Shown in pieces: positions 23,090 to 30,699 of a stretch of DNA of 56,311 nucleotides. This DNA is from Akkermansiaceae bacterium UBA5020 (GTDB lineage: Bacteria; Verrucomicrobiota; Verrucomicrobiia; Verrucomicrobiales; DEV007). The position numbers and the translations under genes were made by a program. The stretch covers positions 1 to 56,311 of the forward strand of contig DGXY01000130.1 in assembly GCA_002396885.1 (NCBI GenBank), read 5' to 3'. The notes below the pieces were generated by a model. The model did no database searches, was not told the origin of the DNA, and saw nothing but the letters and a program-made list of their open reading frames with translations. The number at the start of each line of letters is the position of its first letter. Position 1 is the stretch's first letter.

Positions 23090-24811
23090 ATGAAACATTT
23101 CATCACCATTCTCATCGTCATCGCCGCACTCGCTGCGGGATGGTTTCTGCGCGGCAACTTCGGAGGAGGTTCCTCCCCGGGAGAGGCAGCCGATGGTTCG
23201 CCCGGCGAGCGCAAGGTGCTCTACTACCAGAGCGCCATGCACCCCTGGGTGAAGAGCGACAAGCCGGGCCGCTGCACGATCTGCGGCATGGCCCTCACTC
23301 CCGTCTACGAGGGAGAGAAAGGTCTCGACGCGTCCAGCGGTGACTTCGTCTCCCTCACCCAGACGCAGATCCAGGTCCTTCATGTCGAGACGGCGGAGGC
23401 CAAAGTGCAGCCTCTGACAAGGACGCTCCCGGTGGCCGGAATGATCGACGACAATGCGAGCCGTCACCGCGTCCTCTCCGCCTACATCGACGGGCGGATC
23501 CAGAAGCTGCACGTGAACTTCATGGGTGCGGAGGTGACAGAGGGGCAGCCGCTGGCGGAGTTCTACAGCCCGTCGCTCCTTCAGTCCGAGCGCGAGTATC
23601 GCCAGCTCACCGGAGAGTTGAAGAAGAACACCGCCTTGCGCCTTCAGCAGATGGGTCTCACCCCGACGCAGATTGGGGAACTCGATCAAAAGTCGGGGGA
23701 CGCGCTCACCTCCCAGATCCTCGCCCCGGTCAGCGGAACGGTCGTCGCGCAAAACGTCTATGAAGGTCAATATGTCAAAGAGGGCGACAATCTTTTCGAG
23801 ATCGCCGATTTCTCCACGATGTGGTTCCAGTTCCTCGCCTACGAGCAGGACATGCCGTGGATTCAGATCGGACAGAGCGTGACGGTGACGACCCCTTCGC
23901 TGCCGGGAGAGACCTTCGAGGGGAAAATCACCTTCATTGATCCGAATTTTGACGAGACGACCCGCTCGACCAAGGTCCGCGTCGAATTGCCAAACCCTCT
24001 GGTGAACGGACGCCGCGTTCTCCTGCACCGGCTCTACGCGGACGGCGCCTTGAAGGTCGAGGCTCCCGATGTGTTGTCCGTGCCGCGTTCCGCCGTGATC
24101 GAGACAGGGCCCGAGGCTGTCGTCTATGTCGACCGCACCGAGGGAGCATACGAGCGCACCGTGGTCAAGCTCGGGCGGCGAGGTGACAAGCTCATGGAAA
24201 TCCTCTCCGGCATCGAGGCCGGGGACAAGGTGGTGACGAACGGGAACCTGCTCATCGACGGGCAGGCCGAGATGAACCGCTCTTTCATGTCGCCGGTGGA
24301 ACCCATGGCGCCCATGGAAATGACCCCGTCGCTCACCACATTGAGTGAACCGCAGAAGCAGGCCATCGTCGAGTTTGTCAAAGTCGCGGATGCGATGGCG
24401 GCGGCACTCGCCGCCGATGATCTCGCCGCTTTCAACAAAGCCAGTGAGCCGGCGATGGAAAAAACCGGATCACTCGTCGAGGCGCTGCGTTCCCCGGAGA
24501 CCACCCTGGAGTCGCTGGATGCGTTGGAGGAGTCCCGGCATTTTCACGGTTTTGACGACATTCAGTCCGCGCGGGTGGCCTTCCACAAGTTCACCCTCGC
24601 GGCTACCGCCGTCCTCGAGCCTCTGCGCATGGCTGAGGGAGCCCCTGAATTCGACGTCTGGGAATGCGGCATGGTGGACCAGGCGATCCCCGGCGCTCCG
24701 AAGAAGGGCCGTTGGCTGCAAACCCACGGACGGGAGGGCCAGAATCCGTTCTTTGGTGCTGAAATGCTGGACTGCGCCAGCGAGATCAAGAGAGGAACCG
24801 TGAAGCCATGA
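23090..24811 (+). CDS. cusB: CusB-like RND adaptor with two extra metal domains
   Basis: This 573-residue periplasmic adaptor is anchored by a signal/anchor helix (ILIVIAALAAGWFLRG). Residues 45-70 form a heavy-metal-binding YHS-like motif, YYQSAMHPWVKSDKPGRCTI followed by CGM, with His51, Cys62 and Cys65. The barrel-sandwich and hairpin domains follow (HRVLSAYIDGRIQKL; LTSQILAPVSGTVVAQNVYE). The last about 150 residues (FVKVADAMAAALAADDLAAF to the end) form a DUF3347-like domain found in copper adaptors, probably a second metal-handling site. It takes metal from periplasmic carriers and joins pump to channel. It overlaps the pump gene by 4 bp. Confidence 0.9.
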   Translation: MKHFITILIVIAALAAGWFLRGNFGGGSSPGEAADGSPGERKVLYYQSAMHPWVKSDKPGRCTICGMALTPVYEGEKGLDASSGDFVSLTQTQIQVLHVETAEAKVQPLTRTLPVAGMIDDNASRHRVLSAYIDGRIQKLHVNFMGAEVTEGQPLAEFYSPSLLQSEREYRQLTGELKKNTALRLQQMGLTPTQIGELDQKSGDALTSQILAPVSGTVVAQNVYEGQYVKEGDNLFEIADFSTMWFQFLAYEQDMPWIQIGQSVTVTTPSLPGETFEGKITFIDPNFDETTRSTKVRVELPNPLVNGRRVLLHRLYADGALKVEAPDVLSVPRSAVIETGPEAVVYVDRTEGAYERTVVKLGRRGDKLMEILSGIEAGDKVVTNGNLLIDGQAEMNRSFMSPVEPMAPMEMTPSLTTLSEPQKQAIVEFVKVADAMAAALAADDLAAFNKASEPAMEKTGSLVEALRSPETTLESLDALEESRHFHGFDDIQSARVAFHKFTLAATAVLEPLRMAEGAPEFDVWECGMVDQAIPGAPKKGRWLQTHGREGQNPFFGAEMLDCASEIKRGTVKP

Positions 24812-27800
24812 TCGAAGGAATCATTCACTGGAGCCTGAAGAACCGGTTCCTCGTGGCCTGCGGCGGATTGCTCCTCGTCGCGATGGGTGTCCGCGCCATC
24901 TATCTCACTCCCGTCGATGCCATTCCCGACCTCACCGAAAACCAGGTGCTCGTCTACGCCGACTTCATGGGCCGAAGCCCGCAGGAGGTCGAGGATCAGG
25001 TCACGTTCCCGCTCTCCACCGGTCTGCAGGGCCTGGCAGGGGTGAAGGAAGTCCGGGCGACTTCCATGTTCGGTTTCTCGCTGATCACGATCATCTTCGA
25101 GGACAAGATCGACACCTATTTTGCCAGAACCCGAGTTCTCGAGCGATTGAACTACCTCCAGGGGGCGATGCCGGAGGGAGTGAAACCGCAGCTAGGTCCC
25201 GATGCCTCGGGTCTCGGTTGGGTCTACCAATACTACCTCGACGTCGATCCCACCAAAGCGCCCGACGGAGGCTACGACCTCGCCCAACTGCGCTCGCTTC
25301 AAGACTGGCAGATTCGCTACGAGCTGGCGAGCGTCCAGGGCGTCGCTGAGGTCGCGAGCATCGGTGGTTTTGTGAAGCAATACCAAGTCGAGCTGAACTC
25401 CACGAAGATGCGCATGGCGGGTGTCACTCTCATGGAGGTGATGACGGCGGTGCAGAACGCCAATCTCAATGTCGGGGGAAAAGTTGTGGAGGAGAACGGG
25501 GCCGAGTTTGTCCTGCGAGGTATCGGCCTGGTGACCAGCCCGGAGGACCTCGAACTCGTCACGGTGAAGGCGATGGAGGGCACCCCCATCTATTTGAAGG
25601 ATATCGCCACGGTGCAGATCGGCGGCGACTTCCGTCGTGGTGCCCTCGACCTGAATGGACACGAGGCCGTGGGTGGCACCGTCGTCATGCGCACCGGTGA
25701 AAACGCGAAGGCCGTGATCGAGCGGGTCAAAGAGAAGATCGCGCAGATTGCGCCGAGTCTTCCGCCCGGGGTCACGATCAAGCCCTTCTACGACCGCAGC
25801 GAACTGATCGACAACACCATCGGCACGCTGAAACACGCGCTCTTCGAGGAGTTCATTCTCGTGACCCTCGCGCACATCATCTTTCTCTGGCATTTCCGCA
25901 GCATCCTCATCGTCACGCTGCCGCTTCCCATCTCCATCCTGATCTCTTTCACGCTGATGAAAGAGTTCGGCATCACGAGCAACATCATGTCCCTCACCGG
26001 CATCGCCATTGCCATCGGCGTGCTCGTCGATGCGGCGATCGTCGTGACCGAGAATGTGATTCGACATTGCGAGGAGGCCGAGCAGAAGAAGGGCGGCCGG
26101 CTCGATTCGAAGGAAACCTGGGATGTCACCCTCGTTGCCTGCACCCAGGTGGGTCGGCCGATCTTCTTTGCGATGGCCATCATCATCCTCGCGTTCGTGC
26201 CGGTCTTTGCTCTGACCGGGCAGGAGGGCAAGCTCTTTCACCCGCTCGCCTTCACCAAGACCTTCGCCATGATAGGCTCGACCCTGCTCGCGGTGACCTT
26301 GGTTCCCGTGCTCTGCTCGCTTCTGGTGCGTGGTCCGTTTCATTCGGAGGAACACAACATCGTGATGAAGTTCCTTCTTCGGATCTACGAACCCTCCCTC
26401 AACTGGGCGCTCGATCACCGCAAAACCGTCATCACCGCGGCCATGCTCATTCTCGCGTTCGCTTTGCTGACCGCGTTCGGCCTGCCGGGGGCCGCCGTCA
26501 AAAAGATCCGTGACGCCGGTCACCCTCACATCGCCGATGCCGTGTCCGGCTTTGGCAAGGAGTTCATGCCGCCACTCAACGAAGGGAGTCTGCTCTACAT
26601 GCCGGTAATGATGCCGAAGACGGGTCTAACGGAGATCCAGCGTGTCATGTCGTGGCAGGACAAGGTCATCGCCGCCACTCCCGAGGTCGCTTCGGTCGCC
26701 GGGAAACTTGGGCGTTTCGAAACCGCGACCGATCCCGCGCCCACCGAGATGCTGGAGACGACCATCATGCTCAAGCCCGAATACATTCCGAACGGCCGCT
26801 GGCGGATGAAGCGCAATCCCGCGTGGCGCGAGGGCATGACGGTGGAGAAACTCAAGGCCGAGCTGACCGAGAAAATGAAGGAGGTGCCCGGCTATGTGCC
26901 CGCCTTTCTCCAGCCCATCGAAAACCGCATCCTGATGCTCTATACCGGCATCCGCGCTCAGGTCGGAGTGAAGATCTACGGCGACAATCTCGAGAAGATC
27001 CAGCAGAAGGCCTTCGAGGTCGAAAAACTGATCAACACGATCGACGGCGCGGCAGGCGTCTCACCCTCGCGCGTGCAGGGCAAACCCTACCTGAACATCA
27101 AGGTGGACAGGCAGGCCATGGCCCGCTACGGACTCAGCGCCAAGGATGTGCTCGACGCCGTGGAGATCTCCATCGGAGGCAAGAATGTCAGCACCACAAT
27201 CGAGGGGCGCCAGCGTTTCCCCATCCAGATCCGGGTGCAGCGGAGCGAGCGCGACGACATCGAAGAACTCAGCAGCATCCTCGTGACTTCGGGGGCGGGC
27301 ATGGCAGCCTCGGGCGGAGCGGCGATGGGCGGCGGCGGGATGGGAGGGGGTGGCGCTGCCGGAGCCACGGCCGGAACGGCCCCGGAGAAAGCCGACGCAC
27401 CCGTCACCTACATTCCGCTCGGCATGGTCGCGCAAATCACCCGCGAGGTCGGAGCGAATGAAATCGCGAGCGAAAACGGGCGCCTTCGTTCCTACGTCCA
27501 GGCCAATGTGCAGGACCGCGACCTCGGGGGTTTTGTTCAGGAGGTCGAGGAGAAACTCAAGACCATCGACTGGGAGGGCATGACCTACAAGATGACCGGC
27601 GAGTATGAAAACCAGCGCCGCTTCGTCCAAACGATGCAGGTCGTTTTCCCCATCGTCCTGCTCATCATCTTCGTGCTGCTCTACATCGTCTATCACAGCG
27701 CTCTCGAGGCCGCGCACGTGATGCTCGCGGTCCCTTTTGCCTTGAGTGGAGGCGTTCTCTTGCAGAAGCTCCTCGGCTACAATTTCAACGGAGCGGTCTG

Positions 27801-28185
27801 GGTGGGCTACATCGCCCTCTTCGGCACGGCCGTCCAGACGGGCGTCGTCATGGTCGTCTATCTCGAAGAAACCGTGAAAAATCGCATGGCGAAACTCGGA
27901 AGCGCCTTCACCTACGAGGATCTCGTTCAGGCCGTGAAGGACGGGGCACGCCTGCGTCTCCGGCCCAAGGTCATGACTGTCGCCACCATCGTCGCCTCGC
28001 TGCTCCCCATCATGTGGAGCCACCGCCAGGGGGCAGAAGTGATGAAACCGCTCGCCACCCCGGTGATCGGCGGAATGATCTCGAGCCTCGTTCATATCCT
28101 CATCGTCACCCCCGTGATCTTTCTCTGGCTGCGCGGGCGCGAGTTTAAAAAGGGTTCTCTTCACGAATCTCTCGGGCAAAAATGA
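24808..28185 (+). CDS. cusA: CusA-type Cu(I)/Ag(I) RND pump
   Basis: This 1125-residue heavy-metal RND transporter has 12 membrane spans and two large periplasmic loops. TM4 reads GIAIAIGVLVDAAIVVTEN, the version of Cu/Ag exporters, rather than the DFGIIVDG version of divalent-cation pumps. Further support comes from the CusA-like start (MIEGIIHWSLKNRFLV) and many methionines. An unusual Gly/Ala/Met-rich insert (about residues 828-857, GMAASGGAAMGGGGMGGGGA-like) lies in the second periplasmic loop. It uses the proton gradient to move metal from the periplasm out through the TolC channel. Confidence 0.92.
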   Translation: MIEGIIHWSLKNRFLVACGGLLLVAMGVRAIYLTPVDAIPDLTENQVLVYADFMGRSPQEVEDQVTFPLSTGLQGLAGVKEVRATSMFGFSLITIIFEDKIDTYFARTRVLERLNYLQGAMPEGVKPQLGPDASGLGWVYQYYLDVDPTKAPDGGYDLAQLRSLQDWQIRYELASVQGVAEVASIGGFVKQYQVELNSTKMRMAGVTLMEVMTAVQNANLNVGGKVVEENGAEFVLRGIGLVTSPEDLELVTVKAMEGTPIYLKDIATVQIGGDFRRGALDLNGHEAVGGTVVMRTGENAKAVIERVKEKIAQIAPSLPPGVTIKPFYDRSELIDNTIGTLKHALFEEFILVTLAHIIFLWHFRSILIVTLPLPISILISFTLMKEFGITSNIMSLTGIAIAIGVLVDAAIVVTENVIRHCEEAEQKKGGRLDSKETWDVTLVACTQVGRPIFFAMAIIILAFVPVFALTGQEGKLFHPLAFTKTFAMIGSTLLAVTLVPVLCSLLVRGPFHSEEHNIVMKFLLRIYEPSLNWALDHRKTVITAAMLILAFALLTAFGLPGAAVKKIRDAGHPHIADAVSGFGKEFMPPLNEGSLLYMPVMMPKTGLTEIQRVMSWQDKVIAATPEVASVAGKLGRFETATDPAPTEMLETTIMLKPEYIPNGRWRMKRNPAWREGMTVEKLKAELTEKMKEVPGYVPAFLQPIENRILMLYTGIRAQVGVKIYGDNLEKIQQKAFEVEKLINTIDGAAGVSPSRVQGKPYLNIKVDRQAMARYGLSAKDVLDAVEISIGGKNVSTTIEGRQRFPIQIRVQRSERDDIEELSSILVTSGAGMAASGGAAMGGGGMGGGGAAGATAGTAPEKADAPVTYIPLGMVAQITREVGANEIASENGRLRSYVQANVQDRDLGGFVQEVEEKLKTIDWEGMTYKMTGEYENQRRFVQTMQVVFPIVLLIIFVLLYIVYHSALEAAHVMLAVPFALSGGVLLQKLLGYNFNGAVWVGYIALFGTAVQTGVVMVVYLEETVKNRMAKLGSAFTYEDLVQAVKDGARLRLRPKVMTVATIVASLLPIMWSHRQGAEVMKPLATPVIGGMISSLVHILIVTPVIFLWLRGREFKKGSLHESLGQK

Positions 28186-28196
28186 TAGAACCCGCC

Positions 28197-29315
28197 ATGA
28201 AATCCGTCCTTCTCCTTGCCTCGTCGCTAGTTCTCTCCTCCGCAATCATCCGCGCCGAGGTGCGGGTCGAGGCTTTGCCCGAGACGGGGCTCCAGCCTCA
28301 GGTCATCGTCTCTACCAGCGGCATCGTCCATTTGGTCTATCTCAAGGGAGATCCCAAGGCATGCGACATCCGTTACACCTTTCGTCGGGCGGAGGGAGGT
28401 GATTGGGCGGCACCCGTGACGGTGAACAGCGAACCGGGCTCTGCCATCGCCACCGGGACGATTCGGGGCGCCCAGATCGCACTCGGTAAAGACGAGAGCG
28501 TCCAAGTCATCTGGAACGGCAACACCGGCGGAAAGAAGGAAATGATGAGGCATGCGCCCCTGCTTCACGCGCGGCTCTCGCCCGGCGCGAAGGCTTTCAG
28601 CCCGCAGCAGGATCTGATGGGCGATACGACCGCGCTCGATGGCGGCGCCTCCATCGCCGCCAATGAAAATGGGAATGTTGCCGTCGTCTGGCACGCCGCC
28701 CCCGCGAGTGAGGAGGGAGAAGTTGCCCGTCTCGTCTGGGTGCGTCATTCCGCTGACGACGGACGGACTTTCTCGCCGCCCGCACCGCTGAATACCGGGC
28801 AGCCTGGAGTCTGCGCCTGCTGCTCTCTGCGTGCGCATTTGTCCACACACAACACCCTGACCGTCATCTATCGCAAGGCGACCGCGCCGGACCAACGGGG
28901 CATGACGATGATCACCGTCAAGGCCGGACAGAGCCACCTCGAAAAACTCGACGACTGGCGAGTCGCGATGTGTCCGATGAGCAGTGTCAGCCTGTTGCCC
29001 GTCGCGGGATCACTCCGTGCCGCATGGGAAAATGACGGTCGCATCGTCACCGGCCTGTTGAGTGACAACGGCGGCGACACAGAGAAGATCGGCCCGCCAA
29101 ACGCCAAGCACCCCGTCATGGCCCGGAGCGCCCAAGGCGAGACGCTCATTGCGAGTGTCGTCGGATCCGGTTGGTCCAAAGCAGGCCGGTTGCACTGGGA
29201 CATTCTCGATCCTGCCGGACGCCTCACCCGCTCGGGCGATGGCGATACCCTGCCGGTGTGGAGCTATGCCGCCGCCTACGCCTGCCCGGATGGAAGCTTT
29301 GTTGTTCTGCATTAA
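28197..29315 (+). CDS. Secreted sialidase-like beta-propeller protein
   Basis: A 372-residue precursor; ATG 28197 gives a signal peptide (MKSVLLLASSLVLSSAIIRA), while ATG 28182 would add five residues. Repeats such as VWHAAPASEEGEVARLVWVR, then HSADDGRTFSPP, resemble BNR/Asp-box propeller blades. A CACC motif (QPGVCACCSLRAHL, about residue 204) and a CPM motif (VAMCPMSSV) could bind copper and are not expected in a sialidase. It directly follows the pump gene in the same transcript, so a periplasmic metal-related role is more likely than sugar cleavage. Confidence 0.7.
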   Translation: MKSVLLLASSLVLSSAIIRAEVRVEALPETGLQPQVIVSTSGIVHLVYLKGDPKACDIRYTFRRAEGGDWAAPVTVNSEPGSAIATGTIRGAQIALGKDESVQVIWNGNTGGKKEMMRHAPLLHARLSPGAKAFSPQQDLMGDTTALDGGASIAANENGNVAVVWHAAPASEEGEVARLVWVRHSADDGRTFSPPAPLNTGQPGVCACCSLRAHLSTHNTLTVIYRKATAPDQRGMTMITVKAGQSHLEKLDDWRVAMCPMSSVSLLPVAGSLRAAWENDGRIVTGLLSDNGGDTEKIGPPNAKHPVMARSAQGETLIASVVGSGWSKAGRLHWDILDPAGRLTRSGDGDTLPVWSYAAAYACPDGSFVVLH

Positions 29316-29343
29316 AAGACCCCTAACCAAAACAAAAACCCCT

Positions 29344-29592
29344 ATGAAAACGAACTTTATCCTTCTCTCCGGCCTGATTCTTTGCGCCGGACTTACTCTC
29401 GTCTCCTGCGATAAAAAAGCGGGAGGAGACGGCTACCCGCTCACCACCTGCGTGGTCTCTGGCGAGGCTCTCGGTAGCATGGGCGATCCTGTCGTCCTCA
29501 CCCACGAAGGCAGGGAAGTGCGCCTTTGCTGCGATTCCTGCATCGAGAAATTCAAGGCCGACCCCGCCAAATACTTGGAAAAGCTGAAGTGA
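29344..29592 (+). CDS. YHS/TRASH-like metal-binding lipoprotein
   Basis: An 82-residue precursor with lipoprotein signal (LCAGLTLVSCDKK, Cys22). The mature part, TTCVVSGEALGSMG, then REVRLCCDSCIEKFKADPAK, is a small YHS/TRASH-type fold with CC-x2-C plus one N-terminal cysteine, a treble-clef-like metal site. It is a close paralogue of the protein at 30353, differing mainly in anchoring. It lies 28 bp after the propeller gene. A periplasmic carrier or buffer of Cu or Ag is inferred. Confidence 0.8.
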   Translation: MKTNFILLSGLILCAGLTLVSCDKKAGGDGYPLTTCVVSGEALGSMGDPVVLTHEGREVRLCCDSCIEKFKADPAKYLEKLK

Positions 29593-29801
29593 CCTCGTTG
29601 CCGACATATCCATTTCGGATTCCCCCTGCGATTATCTGAGTGGATGGCCTCCGCCTGAAATTCTTCGTGGGGTTTCGCCCCATGGTGGCGGCTTGACCAC
29701 GGGCACAGGGTGATAACCGGCCCTATTTCCGACAGCATTGAGAAACAATTTCTCTGAACACGCCGTCTCCTGAAGGCCGAATCACAAAAATCCAAATCAC
29801 C
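29593..29801. other. Intergenic region
   Basis: There are 209 bp without a gene. A short hairpin TGGGG-TTTCG-CCCCA lies at about 29670-29684. No convincing promoter or ECF-type motif was found. Confidence 0.3.
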
Positions 29802-30254
29802 ATGAAGAACCAAAAACAGACGACCCTCCTTATCCGCTCCAGCCTGACCCTTGCATTGGCCTTCGCCATCCTGAGTCCCCTCACTTCACAATCCGCCGAT
29901 CCAGCAGCTCCCGCGGAGGACGCTACGGGCGAAGGCAAGATGATGGAACACTGCAAGAAGATGATGGAGCAGAAAGAGAAGCTGAAAGCGGACATCCAGG
30001 CTCAAAACACAGAACTCACCGAGCACGCCGCCAAGATGAACGGCGCCTCGGCTGAGAAAAAGGTGGATGAGATGGCAGCCCTGATCACCCACATGCTGGA
30101 ACAGCGTGTCGCCATGGATGAACGCAAGGCAAAGATGGAAGAAGAAATGATGGAGCACATGCAGGAGCACATGAAAATGGGCAAGGACTCCATGCCCATG
30201 TGCCCGATGATGAAGTCAAAGGGCCACAAGGAACATCAGGAGAAAACGAACTGA
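29802..30254 (+). CDS. Met/His/Cys-rich periplasmic helical protein
   Basis: A 150-residue precursor with signal peptide (LIRSSLTLALAFAILSPLTS). The mature protein is a long charged coiled helix (KMMEHCKKMMEQKEKLKADI, MDERKAKMEEEMMEHMQEHM) ending in a dense cluster MPMCPMMKSKGHKEH. Alternating Met, His and Cys is typical of periplasmic Cu(I)/Ag(I) binding. I know no named family. SD-less A/C-rich leader (CACAAAAATCCAAATCACC). Confidence 0.75.
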   Translation: MKNQKQTTLLIRSSLTLALAFAILSPLTSQSADPAAPAEDATGEGKMMEHCKKMMEQKEKLKADIQAQNTELTEHAAKMNGASAEKKVDEMAALITHMLEQRVAMDERKAKMEEEMMEHMQEHMKMGKDSMPMCPMMKSKGHKEHQEKTN

Positions 30255-30270
30255 TCCGCCAAAAAAATTC

Positions 30271-30303
30271 GAGGGATCGGCGCTCCGGCGGAGTTCTACC
30301 CCT
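30271..30303 (+). promoter_or_regulatory. Candidate ECF promoter, site 3
   Basis: GAGGGATCGG and GGAGTTCTACCCC: GGGAT at 30273 and GTT at 30293, again 20 bp apart. It is the weakest of the three in sequence but identical in spacing. The next gene starts at 30353. Confidence 0.4.
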
Positions 30304-30352
30304 CGACGGCCCGTTTGTTCTGGCCGTCACCAAACCAAAACAAAATCTATCC

Positions 30353-30580
30353 ATGAAAAAGACACTCATCCTCTTCGCCTCCCTGATCGGTGCCGGCACG
30401 CTCTTCGCGGCGACAGCACCTTATCCACTCAAGGTCTGCCTCGTCACCGGCGAAGAACTCGGCAGCATGGGAAAACCGGTCGTCAAGGTCTACGACGAGC
30501 AGGAGATCAAATTCTGCTGCAAGTCCTGCATCAAGAAGTTCGAGGCCGATCCGGCGAAGTACCTCGCCAAACTCAAGTGA
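30353..30580 (+). CDS. YHS/TRASH-like periplasmic metal-binding protein
   Basis: A 75-residue precursor with a normal signal peptide (MKKTLILFASLIGAGTLFAA), so it is soluble in the periplasm. The mature domain, KVCLVTGEELGSMGKPVVKV, then IKFCCKSCIKKFEADPAKYL, has the same cysteine pattern as the lipoprotein at 29344 and about 60% identity over the domain by eye. The pair looks like a duplication that yielded one membrane-bound and one free carrier. A terminator hairpin follows. Confidence 0.8.
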   Translation: MKKTLILFASLIGAGTLFAATAPYPLKVCLVTGEELGSMGKPVVKVYDEQEIKFCCKSCIKKFEADPAKYLAKLK

Positions 30581-30608
30581 ATCGTACAGCGACGTCATCG
30601 ACATCGCT

Positions 30609-30646
30609 CCCTGTTGGAGGGGTTTTCCCTTCCGACAGGGTTTTCC
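30609..30646 (+). terminator. Intrinsic terminator
   Basis: A 14-bp stem (CCCTGTTGGAGGGG 30609-30622 with CCCTTCCGACAGGG 30627-30640, two non-Watson-Crick positions) and a TTTT loop are followed by TTTTCC. It ends the transcript before the P-type ATPase gene. Confidence 0.65.
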
Positions 30647-30699
30647 TCCTTCAGGGAAGTTCCTAAACCCGTTCCAACAGTGCACCCCAAGATTACTTC

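Noticed and set aside
29616..29640. A fourth ECF-type motif upstream of 29802
   Set aside because: CGGATTCC resembles the first box, but the second box is missing at the 20-bp position.
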